This document shows, in pieces, positions 18,447 through 27,172 of a stretch of DNA of 64,000 nt. The notes below the pieces were generated by a model. It ran no database searches. It saw nothing but the letters and a program-made list of their open reading frames with translations, and was not told where the DNA came from. Positions within the stretch are counted from its first letter, which is position 1; each line of letters starts with the position of its first letter. Made by a program: the position numbers and the translations under genes. Origin of the DNA: Nonomuraea roseoviolacea subsp. carminata (GTDB lineage: Bacteria > Actinomycetota > Actinomycetes > Streptosporangiales > Streptosporangiaceae); contig NZ_JAMZEC010000001.1 in assembly GCF_024172185.1 (NCBI RefSeq), forward strand, positions 3,782,001-3,846,000, read 5' to 3'.

Positions 18447-19469
18447 ATGACGCAGGATGCGATGACCCAGTACGCGATGACCCGGCAGGCCCCGCCGGAG
18501 CGGACCGTCCGGAACTGGGGCATGACCCTTCCCTTCCAGGACCGCTCGCTGGCCGAGTCCCGGACGCTGGTGGAGGAGCTGCCCGCGCTCGGCTACACCG
18601 ACGTCTGGTCGGCCGAGGTGAGCGGCGTGGACGGCTTCGTGCCGCTGGCGCTGACCGCGCAGTGGGCGCCCCAGGTGCGGCTGGGCACCGCGATCGTGCC
18701 CGTCTCGACGCGCGGCCCGGCGCTGCTCGCCATGTCCGCCGCCACGCTGGCCGACCTGGCGCCCGGCCGGTTCGTGCTCGGCATCGGCTCCTCCTCGCCC
18801 GCGATCGTCGAGCGCTGGAACGCGGGCACGTTCGCCAAGCCGTACGCGCGGACCCGCGACACGCTGCGCTTCCTCAGGAAGGCGCTGGCGGGCGAGAAGG
18901 TGACCGAGAGGTACGAGACCTTCGAGATCGGCGGGTTCAGGCTGGAGAAGGCGCCTGTGGAGCCGCCCAGGATCGTGCTGGCGGCGCTGCGGCCCCGCAT
19001 GCTGCGCCTGGCGGCCGAGGAGGCGGACGGCGCCATCACCAACTGGCTCTCGCCCGAGGACGTCCGGCGGGTGCGCGCGGAGATCGGGCCGGACACCGAG
19101 CTGATCGCCCGGCTGTTCGTGTGCGTGAGCGAGGACGCGGACCGGGTGCGGGCGCTGGCCCGTCGGCTGCTGGCCGCGTACCTGACCGTGCCGGTGTACG
19201 CGGCCTTCCACGAGTGGCTGGGCCGCGGCGAGGCGCTGCGGCCCATGCGCGAGGCGTGGGAGGCGGGCGACCGGCAGGCGGCGCTCAAGGCGATCCCGGA
19301 CGAGGTGGTCGACGCGCTCGTGGTGCACGGGGACGCGGCCACGTGCCGGGCCCGCATCCGCGAGTACGTCGCCAACGGCCTGGACACTCCCGTCCTCGCC
19401 CCCGTCCCCGTCCCCGGCGGCGAGGTGCCGCTGGAGCAGGCCGTACGGGACCTCGCCCCCGGAGCCTGA
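18447..19469 (+). CDS. LLM-class flavin-dependent oxidoreductase (F420 type likely)
   Basis: 340 residues, luciferase-like TIM barrel: LGYTDVWSAEVSGVDGF near the N-terminus, GTAIVPVSTRGPALLA, and the GRFVLGIGSSSPAIVERWN motif. The last resembles F420-dependent members of the TIGR03841 group (Rv3093c-like). Cofactor F420 rather than FMN is inference. ATG 18447 has GGGAGG 6 nt upstream. It lies between a TetR gene and a DUF1232 gene, all in one direction. Substrate unknown. Confidence 0.9.
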   Translation: MTQDAMTQYAMTRQAPPERTVRNWGMTLPFQDRSLAESRTLVEELPALGYTDVWSAEVSGVDGFVPLALTAQWAPQVRLGTAIVPVSTRGPALLAMSAATLADLAPGRFVLGIGSSSPAIVERWNAGTFAKPYARTRDTLRFLRKALAGEKVTERYETFEIGGFRLEKAPVEPPRIVLAALRPRMLRLAAEEADGAITNWLSPEDVRRVRAEIGPDTELIARLFVCVSEDADRVRALARRLLAAYLTVPVYAAFHEWLGRGEALRPMREAWEAGDRQAALKAIPDEVVDALVVHGDAATCRARIREYVANGLDTPVLAPVPVPGGEVPLEQAVRDLAPGA

Positions 19470-19537
19470 GGCGCCCGCGGGAACCCGCGGCCCGGCCAAC
19501 GCGTTATGTCGTGAGAGGCCAGGGTAGAGGAGGGCGC

Positions 19538-19894
19538 ATGATGGCGAAAGCAGCACGAGCCGCGGCCGCGTGGAAGGTGTACCGGGACGTCTCCAAGCCC
19601 GGCACCCCCGGCCTGATGGCGCGGGTGCGGGCGATCCCCCGGCTGATCGGCGCGGTCGTCAATGGCCGCTACGCGGGCATGACCAAGGGCAAGCTGGCCC
19701 TCATGGGCCTCGGCGTGGCCTACCTGATCTCCCCGATCGACGTCGTGCCCGACTTCCTGCCGATGATCGGCGTGGTCGACGACTTCGGCGTCTTCCTCTG
19801 GCTGCTGGGCTCGCTGCTCGGCGAGAGCGGCCGGTACGTCGACCACGAGCGCACGTACGTGCGCGGCGCGGTCGACGCCCCAGCCGTGGATTAG
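19538..19894 (+). CDS. YkvA family (DUF1232) membrane protein
   Basis: 118 residues. The signature LGVAYLISPIDVVPDFLPMIGVVDDFGV is the DUF1232 core: one to two membrane-associated helices with an SPID..PD motif. The family function is unknown. The start is the double ATG at 19538/19541, with GAGGAGG upstream. It ends 4 nt before the convergent amidohydrolase stop, so no room is left for a terminator. Confidence 0.93.
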   Translation: MMAKAARAAAAWKVYRDVSKPGTPGLMARVRAIPRLIGAVVNGRYAGMTKGKLALMGLGVAYLISPIDVVPDFLPMIGVVDDFGVFLWLLGSLLGESGRYVDHERTYVRGAVDAPAVD

Positions 19895-19898
19895 GGAG

Positions 19899-21095
19899 TC
19901 AGATCTCCTCCATGCGCAGCCAGGCGCGTGAGGGCAGCGGATGGCCGAACAGCCGGGCGGCGTTGCCGTAGGCGACCCTGGCGAGGTCGGCCGGTGGCAG
20001 CGCTCCCAGGTTGCGCGCGACGGACTTCTGCGTGTCGGGCCAGGTCGAGTCGGAGTGCGGGTAGCCGCTCTCCTGGAGCACGTGGTCGAGCCCGACCGCC
20101 AGCCGCACCCCCGACAGGGAGTGGTCGTTCAGCGTGCCGAAGAAGAAGTTGCGGCGCAGCACCTCGCTCGGCTTGAGGCCGCCGTCCCACTGCGCCTCGC
20201 CCGCCACGGGGTGGTCGAGCGCGTAGTCGGCGCGCTGGGCGAGCAGCGGCAGCCAGCCCACGCCGCCCTCGACGATGAGGATGCGCAGGTTCGGGAAGCG
20301 CAGCGGCACCCCGGACCACAGCCAGTCGGCGCAGGCGAACATCGCGCTCGTCGGGATCAGCGTGGTGATCGCCTCGATGGGCGTGTCGGGCGAGGGAACC
20401 GGCGACCAGCTCGACGCCCCGGTGTGCAGGGCGACGACCGTGCCGGTCTCCTCGCAGGCGGCGAAGAACGGGTCCCAGTGGCCGCTGTGGATCGACGGCA
20501 GCCGCAGCCGCGTCGGGAACTCGGGGAACACCACGGCCTTGAACCCGCGCGAGGCGTTGGCGCGGATCTCCTTGGCGGCCACGTCGGGATCGGGCAGCCA
20601 GGGCAGTTGCAGGCCGATGATCCGCTCGGGGTAGGTGCCGGCCCAGACGTCGATGTGCCAGTCGTTCCACGCCCGCACGAGGGCGAGGCCGAGCTCCTGG
20701 TCGCGGGTCTTGGCGAACGGCATGCCCGCCTGCCCCGCCAGCATGCCGGGGAAGCACAGGGCAGCCCAGACGCCCGCGAGGTCCATGTCCTCGATGCGGG
20801 CCTCGATGTCGTGGCAGCCCGGGCGCATGTTCTCGAAGCGGATGGGGTCGAGGGTCCACTGCTCGCGGGGGAGTCCGGCGCCGACGTCCATGCCCGCGCA
20901 CGGGTAGGTGGCGCCGCCGTAGCGCCAGACCTGGTGACCGGCCTCCGTCTCCACGACCTTGGGCGCGACCTCGGCATATTTCTCCGCGAGCCGGCCCTCG
21001 AAGAGGTCGGGGGGCTCGATCAGGTGATCGTCGGCGGAGATGATCACATAGTCGCGCCGCCTCGGATCAGGGTCGGGGAGCAGCGGCGTAGTCAC
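19899..21095 (-). CDS. Amidohydrolase family protein (Amidohydro_2, decarboxylase-like)
   Basis: 398 residues. The N-terminal metal motif reads SADDHLIEPPDLF, degenerate compared with the DxH of the ACMSD group. Further barrel landmarks are WNDWHIDVW, GFKAVVFPEFP, VALHTGASSW and the C-terminal YPHSDSTWPD, where the Asp is a probable metal or catalytic residue. These enzymes hydrolyse or decarboxylate aromatic-type substrates. GTG 21095 is taken as the start because similarity begins there; the longer frame is low-complexity Arg/Pro. Substrate unknown; no operon partner. Confidence 0.87.
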   Translation of the reverse strand: MTTPLLPDPDPRRRDYVIISADDHLIEPPDLFEGRLAEKYAEVAPKVVETEAGHQVWRYGGATYPCAGMDVGAGLPREQWTLDPIRFENMRPGCHDIEARIEDMDLAGVWAALCFPGMLAGQAGMPFAKTRDQELGLALVRAWNDWHIDVWAGTYPERIIGLQLPWLPDPDVAAKEIRANASRGFKAVVFPEFPTRLRLPSIHSGHWDPFFAACEETGTVVALHTGASSWSPVPSPDTPIEAITTLIPTSAMFACADWLWSGVPLRFPNLRILIVEGGVGWLPLLAQRADYALDHPVAGEAQWDGGLKPSEVLRRNFFFGTLNDHSLSGVRLAVGLDHVLQESGYPHSDSTWPDTQKSVARNLGALPPADLARVAYGNAARLFGHPLPSRAWLRMEEI

Positions 21096-21347
21096 GCAGG
21101 TAACCGTACGACGGCGGGATAACGTGGAACAAGCTGCGAAGTCTCCGTTGGGTATCCACTGCGGCCCCGCACGGCTCCCACGGCTCCCGCGGCGACGCCG
21201 GGGATGGCGCGGCGCGGGGCGGGAGGGCGCCTGGAGCACGGGCGGTGTTCGAGACCCGGGATCGCCGGGAGGGGGATGACGGGCGATCCCGGGCCGTGAG
21301 GGGTCCGCCTCGTGAGGATGCTGCTCATGCGAACCCCGGCGCGGCTC

Positions 21348-22244
21348 CTACCCACCAGAGATCGACTCACTCCGATTCGCCGGATCCGCCGGAGAACCGG
21401 AGCTCCCGCCGCCGTCCGCGCCCGGGCCGTCCTTCGCGCCGGAGCCCGCGCTGTCCTTGGCGCTGTCCCCGGAGCCGGCGGCCTCGGACCCGGTGGCCTC
21501 GCCGCGCTTCCGGTCCGCCACCTCGCGCCTGATCAGCAGGATCCAGCCGCCGACGGCCACGCCGATGAACAGCCACCACTGCACGCCGTACGCGAAGTTG
21601 AGGCCCCCACCGGCGCCCACGTCGGGCTCGGGCACCGGGGCGGGCGCCGGGTCGGTGGCGGGCTGCTGCCGCGTCAGCTCGACGTACCCGTCCAGCAGCC
21701 GGTACGGCAGGCCCTTGCCGATCGACGCGGGGTCGATGAGCAGGACCTGGCCGGGAGGCAGGCCGGGACGCTCCTTGATGCCGCTCGACTCCTCGGTCTC
21801 GCCGAGACGTAGCCGGCCGGTGACAGTTACCTGACCACCGGGCGGCGTGGGCACGTCCGGCGGCGTGTCCGCGGTCGCCCCCACCTTCACCCAGCCCCGG
21901 TTGACGATCACCGCGCGGCCGTCGGCCAGCTTCAGCGGGGTGAGCACGTAGAAGCCCGGCCGGCCGTCCTGGGGCCGCCTGCGCACCACCAGCGCGTGGG
22001 CGGGGTCGTAGGTGCCGGTCGCCGTGACGGTGCGGAAGCGGTCGGCCTCCTTGACCCCCTGCCCGGCCAGGCTCTCCAGGGGCACGGGGGCGGCCGCGAG
22101 GTTGGCGGTGACGTCGTGGCTGTTGGCCGAGCGCTCCTCGAACCGTCCGAACTGCCAGCGTCCCAGGAACACGAAGGCGGGGATCACGAGCAGCACGACG
22201 ACGTGGAGCGCGATCCAGCGGGGCGTCAGCAGGAACCGGTACAC
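21348..22244 (-). CDS. SURF1 family protein
   Basis: 298 residues. N-terminal membrane helix (RWIALHVVVLLVIPAFVFLG, then RWQFGRFEER), a periplasmic domain with PGFYVLTPL and VNRGWV, and a second helix near WWLFIGVAVGGWILLIRREV: the standard SURF1 layout. The family assists cytochrome c oxidase (heme a3) assembly. The last ~45 residues are a Gly/Ser/Ala/Asp low-complexity tail. It is divergent from a VC0807-like gene; no oxidase genes are nearby. Confidence 0.95.
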   Translation of the reverse strand: MYRFLLTPRWIALHVVVLLVIPAFVFLGRWQFGRFEERSANSHDVTANLAAAPVPLESLAGQGVKEADRFRTVTATGTYDPAHALVVRRRPQDGRPGFYVLTPLKLADGRAVIVNRGWVKVGATADTPPDVPTPPGGQVTVTGRLRLGETEESSGIKERPGLPPGQVLLIDPASIGKGLPYRLLDGYVELTRQQPATDPAPAPVPEPDVGAGGGLNFAYGVQWWLFIGVAVGGWILLIRREVADRKRGEATGSEAAGSGDSAKDSAGSGAKDGPGADGGGSSGSPADPANRSESISGG

Positions 22245-22409
22245 CCTTCAAGGGTAGGCACCGACCCCGGTGCCTCCTCACACGCCTCACCTCGGGGTTC
22301 CGGAGCGGGCCGTCGAACGTGCACCATGGGCTGTGGCGCGGGCGTGACCTTATCGCAATCTGGTCGAAACCCTTACCGAAAGGCAGTTCATCGCGTACGG
22401 TCGTGATTC

Positions 22410-23129
22410 GTGCCGCGGCGTCCCCTCCGGACCCGCGACGCCCCTTCCGCCGAGTCCTCCGAGAGGCCCTCCCAGAGCCCCATGACCGTGCTTGCCGCGC
22501 CCCCCGAGGGACACACGTTCGAGCTGCCCAAGCTCGCCGTCCTGCTCCGTCACGCCGCGCCGCGGGTGTTCGAGGGCATGATCCTGCCCGTCGCCGTCTT
22601 CTACGCGGGCCTGGTCGTCTCCGGGTTCGTCGGGGGCGTGGTGGTGTCCGTGGCGTGGGTGTACGGAGGCGTGCTCTACCGGCTGCTCCGGCGCACGAGC
22701 GTCCCTGGCGGTGTGCTGCTGGCGGCCGGCATGGTGACCGTGCGGGCGGTGCTGGCGCTGCTGTCGGGCAGCCCGGTGCTGTTCTTCCTCCAGCCGACGC
22801 TGGGCGTGTTCTGCGCCAGCGCGGCCTTCCTGGCCACCGCGCGGGTGCGCAGGCCGCTGGCCCGGCGGGTGGCGGAGGACCTGGTGCCGTTGCCGGCGCA
22901 CGTGATGGAGGAGCCGGTCATGCGGCGCTTCTTCGGGCGGCAGTCGCTCGTGTGGGGGTGCGCGCAGCTCGGCAACGCGACGCTGAGCCTGTGGCTGCTG
23001 CTGAACCAGTCGATCGAGACGTACCTGCTGGTGCGGACGTCGGCGGTCGCGGTGCTGCTGTCGGCGGCGGCGCTGCTGACGGTGCTGGACTTCCGCTGCT
23101 GCCTGCGGGCCCTCCCCTCGGCCCGCTGA
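22410..23129 (+). CDS. VC0807-like integral membrane protein
   Basis: 239 residues with about five membrane helices (GMILPVAVFYAGLVVSGFVG, LLAAGMVTVRAVLALLSG and others). The RRPLARRVAEDLVPLP loop and RFFGRQSLVWG match proteins annotated as 'VC0807 family', of unknown function. The start is uncertain: GTG 22410 lies about 8 nt after a TACGGT box and could be leaderless, while ATG 22482 would remove a disordered Pro/Arg/Ser head. Short repeats follow the stop. Confidence 0.75.
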   Translation: MPRRPLRTRDAPSAESSERPSQSPMTVLAAPPEGHTFELPKLAVLLRHAAPRVFEGMILPVAVFYAGLVVSGFVGGVVVSVAWVYGGVLYRLLRRTSVPGGVLLAAGMVTVRAVLALLSGSPVLFFLQPTLGVFCASAAFLATARVRRPLARRVAEDLVPLPAHVMEEPVMRRFFGRQSLVWGCAQLGNATLSLWLLLNQSIETYLLVRTSAVAVLLSAAALLTVLDFRCCLRALPSAR

Positions 23130-23215
23130 GTCTTCCTTCGGCCCGCTAGTCTTCCCTCGGCCTGCTGAGCGGCCGTCTCACGTGCTGAGCCGCCGTCTCA
23201 GAGGCTGCGGAGCGG
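23122..23215 (+). repeat. Degenerate direct repeats behind the VC0807-like gene
   Basis: The unit CTTCC(T/C)TCGGCCCGCT(GA)GT recurs from the last codons onward, then GCTGAGC(G/C)GCCGTCTCA twice. No terminator hairpin is evident. Confidence 0.6.
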
Positions 23216-23219
23216 GCGC

Positions 23220-23687
23220 TCAGGCGCTCTGGAGGCGGGCGCCCGGGCCGGGGAGCGCCGTGACCTGGCGCGGTCCGGGCACCTCGTGTCCTTCGGCGCA
23301 CCGCAGGTGCACCTCGATCGGCGCGCCGCAGTCGCGGTGCGTCAGCAGCACCGGAGGCCCGTCGTCGTCGGCGAGGTACCTGTCGCCCCAGTGCATGAGC
23401 GCGACCAGCAGCGGATACAGCTCACGCCCCTTGTCGGTCAGCCGGTACTCGTCGCGCTGGCGCTGACCGGGCTCGCGGTACGGCTCTTTGCGCAGCAGGC
23501 CCTCCTCGACCAGGCGCGCCAGCCGGGCGCTGAGCACCTGCCGGGGGGCGCCGGTGGCGGCCTGCAGGTCGGCGAAGCGGCGTACCCCGCGGAACGCCTC
23601 GCGCAACACCAGGAAGGTCCACTTCTCGCCGACGATCTCCAGGGTGCGCTCGATGGAGCAGTTGTCGACCCGGAAGGGCAGGATCAT
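23220..23687 (-). CDS. HxlR family transcriptional regulator
   Basis: 155 residues. The winged helix includes CSIERTLEIVGEKWTFLVLREAF and GAPRQVLSARLARLVEEGLL, diagnostic of HxlR. The N-terminal Cys of this motif can be a thiol or electrophile sensor in the family. A perfect -10 box TATGAT (23695-23700 on the minus strand) is 7 nt upstream of ATG 23687, which supports a leaderless start there. It is divergent from a GNAT gene. Confidence 0.9.
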   Translation of the reverse strand: MILPFRVDNCSIERTLEIVGEKWTFLVLREAFRGVRRFADLQAATGAPRQVLSARLARLVEEGLLRKEPYREPGQRQRDEYRLTDKGRELYPLLVALMHWGDRYLADDDGPPVLLTHRDCGAPIEVHLRCAEGHEVPGPRQVTALPGPGARLQSA

Positions 23688-23746
23688 GCCTCTTATCATA
23701 CCTGAGTTCAATTGACAGACCCAGGCGTGCGAGAGAAGCTGAGTCC

Positions 23747-24259
23747 ATGCTGGGAACTCAGATCCGCCCCGCCCGCCCCGACGACGAGGAGCGGATCGGA
23801 CGCTTCCTGCGCGGGCTCTCGCTGCAGACCCAGACGCTGCGCTTCTTCACCGGCGTCAGCCGTCCGGCCGCGAGCCTGGTGCGCGCGCTCATCGCGCTGG
23901 ACGAGCGGCGCGACGCCCTGGTGGCCACGCTCGACGGCGAGATCATCGGCCACGCCATGAGCTACCGGGGCGGCGCGGCCGACGTCGAGGTCGCGGTGGT
24001 GGTGACCGACCAGTGGCAGGGGCTCGGGCTCGGGCCGCGGCTGATCGACGCGCTGCTGCTCAGGGCCGCCGTGCGCGGCGCGACCACGGTCGGCGCGGAC
24101 GTGCTGGGGGAGAACCGGCGGGTGCTGCGGATGATCCGCAGGCAGTGGCCGGACGCGGTGATGAAGGTGGTTTCCGGGTCGGTCGAGGTGACGGCTATGA
24201 TCGACCAGGCGTCCGTATTTGCGGAATATCGTTCTGGTGCCTCACCATTGACAATGTGA
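23747..24259 (+). CDS. GNAT family N-acetyltransferase
   Basis: 170 residues. The acetyl-CoA-binding motif A is visible as VVVTDQWQGLGLGPRLIDALL (Q/RxxGxG/A type), preceded by the VEVAVVV strand. Substrate unknown. A -35 box TTGACA lies at 23712-23717, but the -10 box is weak. The stop codon overlaps the GTG start of the next TetR gene (GTGA), so the two are co-expressed. Confidence 0.9.
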   Translation: MLGTQIRPARPDDEERIGRFLRGLSLQTQTLRFFTGVSRPAASLVRALIALDERRDALVATLDGEIIGHAMSYRGGAADVEVAVVVTDQWQGLGLGPRLIDALLLRAAVRGATTVGADVLGENRRVLRMIRRQWPDAVMKVVSGSVEVTAMIDQASVFAEYRSGASPLTM

Positions 24260-24855
24260 AGAGTGCCAAGAACGGACGCGACGGGCGCACCCGGATCATC
24301 GAGGGAGCCCTGCGCCGATTCAGCCAGGACGGGGTCTCGGCCACCACGCTGGCCAGCCTCCGCGAGGAGAGCGGCGTCAGCGTCGGCAGCTTCTACCACC
24401 ACTTCGCCAGCAAGGAACACGTCTTCGGCGTGCTGTACGCCGAGATCCTCGCGACCTACCAGGAGGCGTTCATCGCCGAGCTGGAGAGCCACGAGACGGC
24501 CCGCGAGGGCATCGAGGCGGTCGTCGCCTTCCACATGCGCTGGGCCGGTGAGCACCCCGAGCGGGCCAGGCTGCTGGTCAGCGAGCGGCCGCCGCGCAAG
24601 AACGAGCCGGGCGGCGCCGAGGTCCACGAGCTGCGCCGCGCGTTCTTCCGCCGCGTCTCCGACTGGTGGCGGCCCCACATGGACGCCGGGCTGCTCCGGC
24701 CCGTCCACCCGACCATGTGCTACGTCCTGTGGCTCGGTCCGGCGCAGGAGATGTGCCGGCTGTGGTTCGCCGGCGCCCACGCGCCCACCGACGAGGAGAT
24801 CAAGGGGCTGGGCGAGGCCGCCTGGCAGAGCCTGCGCCAGCGCGCCGAGAGCTGA
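24256..24855 (+). CDS. TetR/AcrR family regulator
   Basis: 199 residues starting at GTG 24256, overlapping the GNAT stop. The helix-turn-helix is residues ~10-55 (RTRIIEGALRRFSQDGVSATTL, VSVGSFYHHFASKEHV). The C-terminal domain contains WLGPAQEMCRLWFAG, similar to many TetR_C domains of unknown ligand. It may control its own operon with the acetyltransferase. Confidence 0.92.
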   Translation: MKSAKNGRDGRTRIIEGALRRFSQDGVSATTLASLREESGVSVGSFYHHFASKEHVFGVLYAEILATYQEAFIAELESHETAREGIEAVVAFHMRWAGEHPERARLLVSERPPRKNEPGGAEVHELRRAFFRRVSDWWRPHMDAGLLRPVHPTMCYVLWLGPAQEMCRLWFAGAHAPTDEEIKGLGEAAWQSLRQRAES

Positions 24856-24913
24856 TCGGGCGGCCCGTACGGGCTCTGGCGCGTTCCAAGACGCGCGTTC
24901 CCGGCCGCCGTGG

Positions 24914-25216
24914 TCAGGCGGCCTGGCGCACCCGGGTGGGCACCCGCCACGACGCCTTGTCCAGGCAGATGTCCAGCCGCAGGTCGCCGCGGTGCCTGCG
25001 CAGGCCGGGCACCCGCACCCGGGCGTGCACGTCGAACCGTCCCCGGTGCGGATAGCCGAAGCCCAGCTCGCCGGGCAGCACCCGGAGGTCGTCGCGGTTG
25101 CCGCAGCGCGGGCAGGTCCACGACACCAGGTCCATGCCGCGGTTGTAGTCGGAGCAGGCGCGGAAGTACTCGTCGGGCATGAACCGGGACTCGCAGGCCA
25201 GGCACGGGATGAGCAT
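24914..25216 (-). CDS. Small zinc-ribbon protein of unknown function
   Basis: 100 residues. The N-terminus has paired cysteine motifs (CLAC at 5-8, CPRC at 35-38) that could form a zinc ribbon, plus FRACSDYN. The C-terminal half is rich in Arg and Leu. I do not recognise a named family. It lies between a convergent TetR gene and the divergent methyltransferase gene. Coding character is supported by third-position GC use and the Cys pairs. Confidence 0.7.
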   Translation of the reverse strand: MLIPCLACESRFMPDEYFRACSDYNRGMDLVSWTCPRCGNRDDLRVLPGELGFGYPHRGRFDVHARVRVPGLRRHRGDLRLDICLDKASWRVPTRVRQAA

Positions 25217-25372
25217 GGGGCCGCTCCTCTTTCGAACGGTCGAGCTGGGTCCCTAAGAGATATCGCGCCCGGCTTGTCCCACGCTTGCAGAACGCTTGGG
25301 TATCTCGGTAACAGTACGGTCACTGTAGGTATCGGATCATGCGCGGGCCTATGCGATGAAAGGATGGACTCT

Positions 25373-26785
25373 GTGGAACTGGCACGACTGCGCGACCACC
25401 TGCTGGAAACCGGCTACACGATCGACGGCGTCCGCGACCGCCTGGGCGACGTGGCGGCCTCGGCGCTCTCCCGTGAGGAACTGGTGCCGGCGCTGCGCGC
25501 CACCGCCGACGGCGACCCGCTGGGCACGCTGATCCGGCTGTGGTGGCTCGGCGTGCCGGTCGCGGCCGAGCGGGTGCCGGCCGTCGTGCGCGAGTGCGGG
25601 CTGGTCAGCGCCGACGGGGGCGGCGGGGGCATGGTGCGCGCCGACGTGCACCTCCAGCCGTGGGAGACCGGCGGTTACGTGGTCTCCGACCGCAAGGTGC
25701 GCCCGGGCGACCCGGCCCTGCGTCCCGGCCACGTGGTGGGAGCCGGCGGCGCCTCGGCGAACCTGGCCCAGCTCGTCAGCCGCCGCCCCGTCCAGCGCGC
25801 CCTCGACCTCGGCACGGGCTGCGGCGTGCAGGTGCTCCACCTGGCGGGGCGGGCCGAGGAGATCACCGCCACGGACGTCAACCCGCGCGCCGTCGAGCTG
25901 GCCCGGCTGAGCTGGGAGCTGTCGGGCGTCACGGGCGTGGACGCCCGCACCGGCTCGATGTTCGAGCCGGTCGAGGACGAGCTGTTCGACCTGGTCGTGT
26001 CCAACCCGCCGTTCGTGATCTCACCCGGTGGCCGCCTGACCTACCGCGAGACGGGCGGCGACGGCGACGCGTTCTGCCGCGACCTCGTCCGGCAGGCGCC
26101 CCGCCACCTGGCCCCCGGCGGCCAGGCCCACTTCCTGGCCAACTGGCTGCACGTCGAGGGCGAGGACTGGCGCGACCGGGTCGGCGGCTGGCTGGCGGGC
26201 ACCGGCTGCGACGCCTGGGTGGTCGAGCGCGACGTCCAGGACCCGGCGGAGTACGTCGAGCTGTGGCTGCGCGACGCGGCCGAGCAGGGCACCCCCGGCT
26301 ACGCGGAGCACTACGACCGCTGGCTGACGTGGTTCGACGAGCAGAAGGTCGAGGCGGTCGGCTTCGGCTGGATCTCCATGCGCAACTCCGGCACGCTCGA
26401 CCCGGTGGTGCGCCTGGAGCGGCTCACGCACCAGGTCGCGCTCCCGGTGGGCGACTACGTGGACGACGTGCTCGACGCCGTCGCGACGGCCCACCGCGTG
26501 GAGGACCTGGGGGCGGCGCGGCTGCGCACGGCCGAGGGGCTGCTGGACGAGCGCATCGGGCTGCCCGGCGCCGAGGACCCGATGCGGATCGTGCTGCGCC
26601 AGACGGTCGGCCTGCGCCGCAGCCGGGAGGTCGGCACGGTCGAGGCCGCGCTGGCCGGGGTGTGCGACGGCGATCTCGCGCTGGGGCCGCTGCTCAACGT
26701 GATCGCCGAGCTGGTGGGCGACGGCCAGGTGCTCCAGGCCGACGCGCTGCGTCCCCTCATCGCCGAGGGCTACTTCCTGCTCTGA
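25373..26785 (+). CDS. Class I SAM-dependent methyltransferase (HemK/PrmC-like core)
   Basis: 470 residues. An N-terminal helical domain of ~130 residues precedes a methyltransferase core: LDLGTGCGVQVLHLAG (SAM motif I), ITATDVNPRAVELAR (motif II) and VVSNPPFV, the NPPF motif of N-methyltransferases that act on glutamine or on bases. A ~180-residue C-terminal domain follows. Mycobacterial and Streptomyces proteins of this layout are annotated only as methyltransferases. GTG 25373 has AAAGGA 8 nt upstream; ATG 25364 directly abuts it and is less likely. Confidence 0.88.
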   Translation: MELARLRDHLLETGYTIDGVRDRLGDVAASALSREELVPALRATADGDPLGTLIRLWWLGVPVAAERVPAVVRECGLVSADGGGGGMVRADVHLQPWETGGYVVSDRKVRPGDPALRPGHVVGAGGASANLAQLVSRRPVQRALDLGTGCGVQVLHLAGRAEEITATDVNPRAVELARLSWELSGVTGVDARTGSMFEPVEDELFDLVVSNPPFVISPGGRLTYRETGGDGDAFCRDLVRQAPRHLAPGGQAHFLANWLHVEGEDWRDRVGGWLAGTGCDAWVVERDVQDPAEYVELWLRDAAEQGTPGYAEHYDRWLTWFDEQKVEAVGFGWISMRNSGTLDPVVRLERLTHQVALPVGDYVDDVLDAVATAHRVEDLGAARLRTAEGLLDERIGLPGAEDPMRIVLRQTVGLRRSREVGTVEAALAGVCDGDLALGPLLNVIAELVGDGQVLQADALRPLIAEGYFLL

Positions 26786-27172
26786 CCGCCCGTACGAGGC
26801 TGCTCCGATCGCCCGTACGCACCCGCTCCGATCGCCCGTGCGAACCCGCTCCGATCGCCGGTACGAACCCGTGCGAACAGGGTGACAGCGGCGTTGACCG
26901 GTGGGGCAATCCGGTGTTGATCCGATGTTGAGCCCGCTGGTGGAGGCTCGGGAGCACGACGCCGGTCCCGGGGGGTTCGAGGCCGGCGTCGGGTCCGGCC
27001 GGTCGTCGATGTGAGGCGGCTGGCCGCCGCGCCGAGCGACCCGACATCCGGGCCCCCTGGCGAGGCGCGGCGACCGAGATGACCGGCCGGGCTGCACCAC
27101 TGGTCTGGTGACTCCCTAAGGACAGCCTTGATCAACCATGTGTGGATGACACGACTGGACGACGCGCTGTAC
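26786..27172. other. Convergent gap with GATCGCCCGTACG repeats and a SARP-like site
   Basis: 387 bp without a gene. From 26787 to 26870 the unit GCTCCGATCGCCCGTACG(A/C)ACCC recurs about four times, degenerate. Further on lies a heptamer-repeat site (26913-26952). The remainder shows no feature I can name. Confidence 0.7.
26913..26952 (+). promoter_or_regulatory. SARP-type direct heptamer site A
   Basis: TGTTGAT (26915-26921) and TGTTGAG (26926-26932) are direct repeats spaced 11 bp apart; an earlier GTTGA core at 26893 is one base out of register. A GAGGCT box follows 10 nt after the last heptamer. The 11-bp periodicity is the hallmark of SARP binding sites. The whole block resembles site B at 30429-30477. 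Confidence 0.55.
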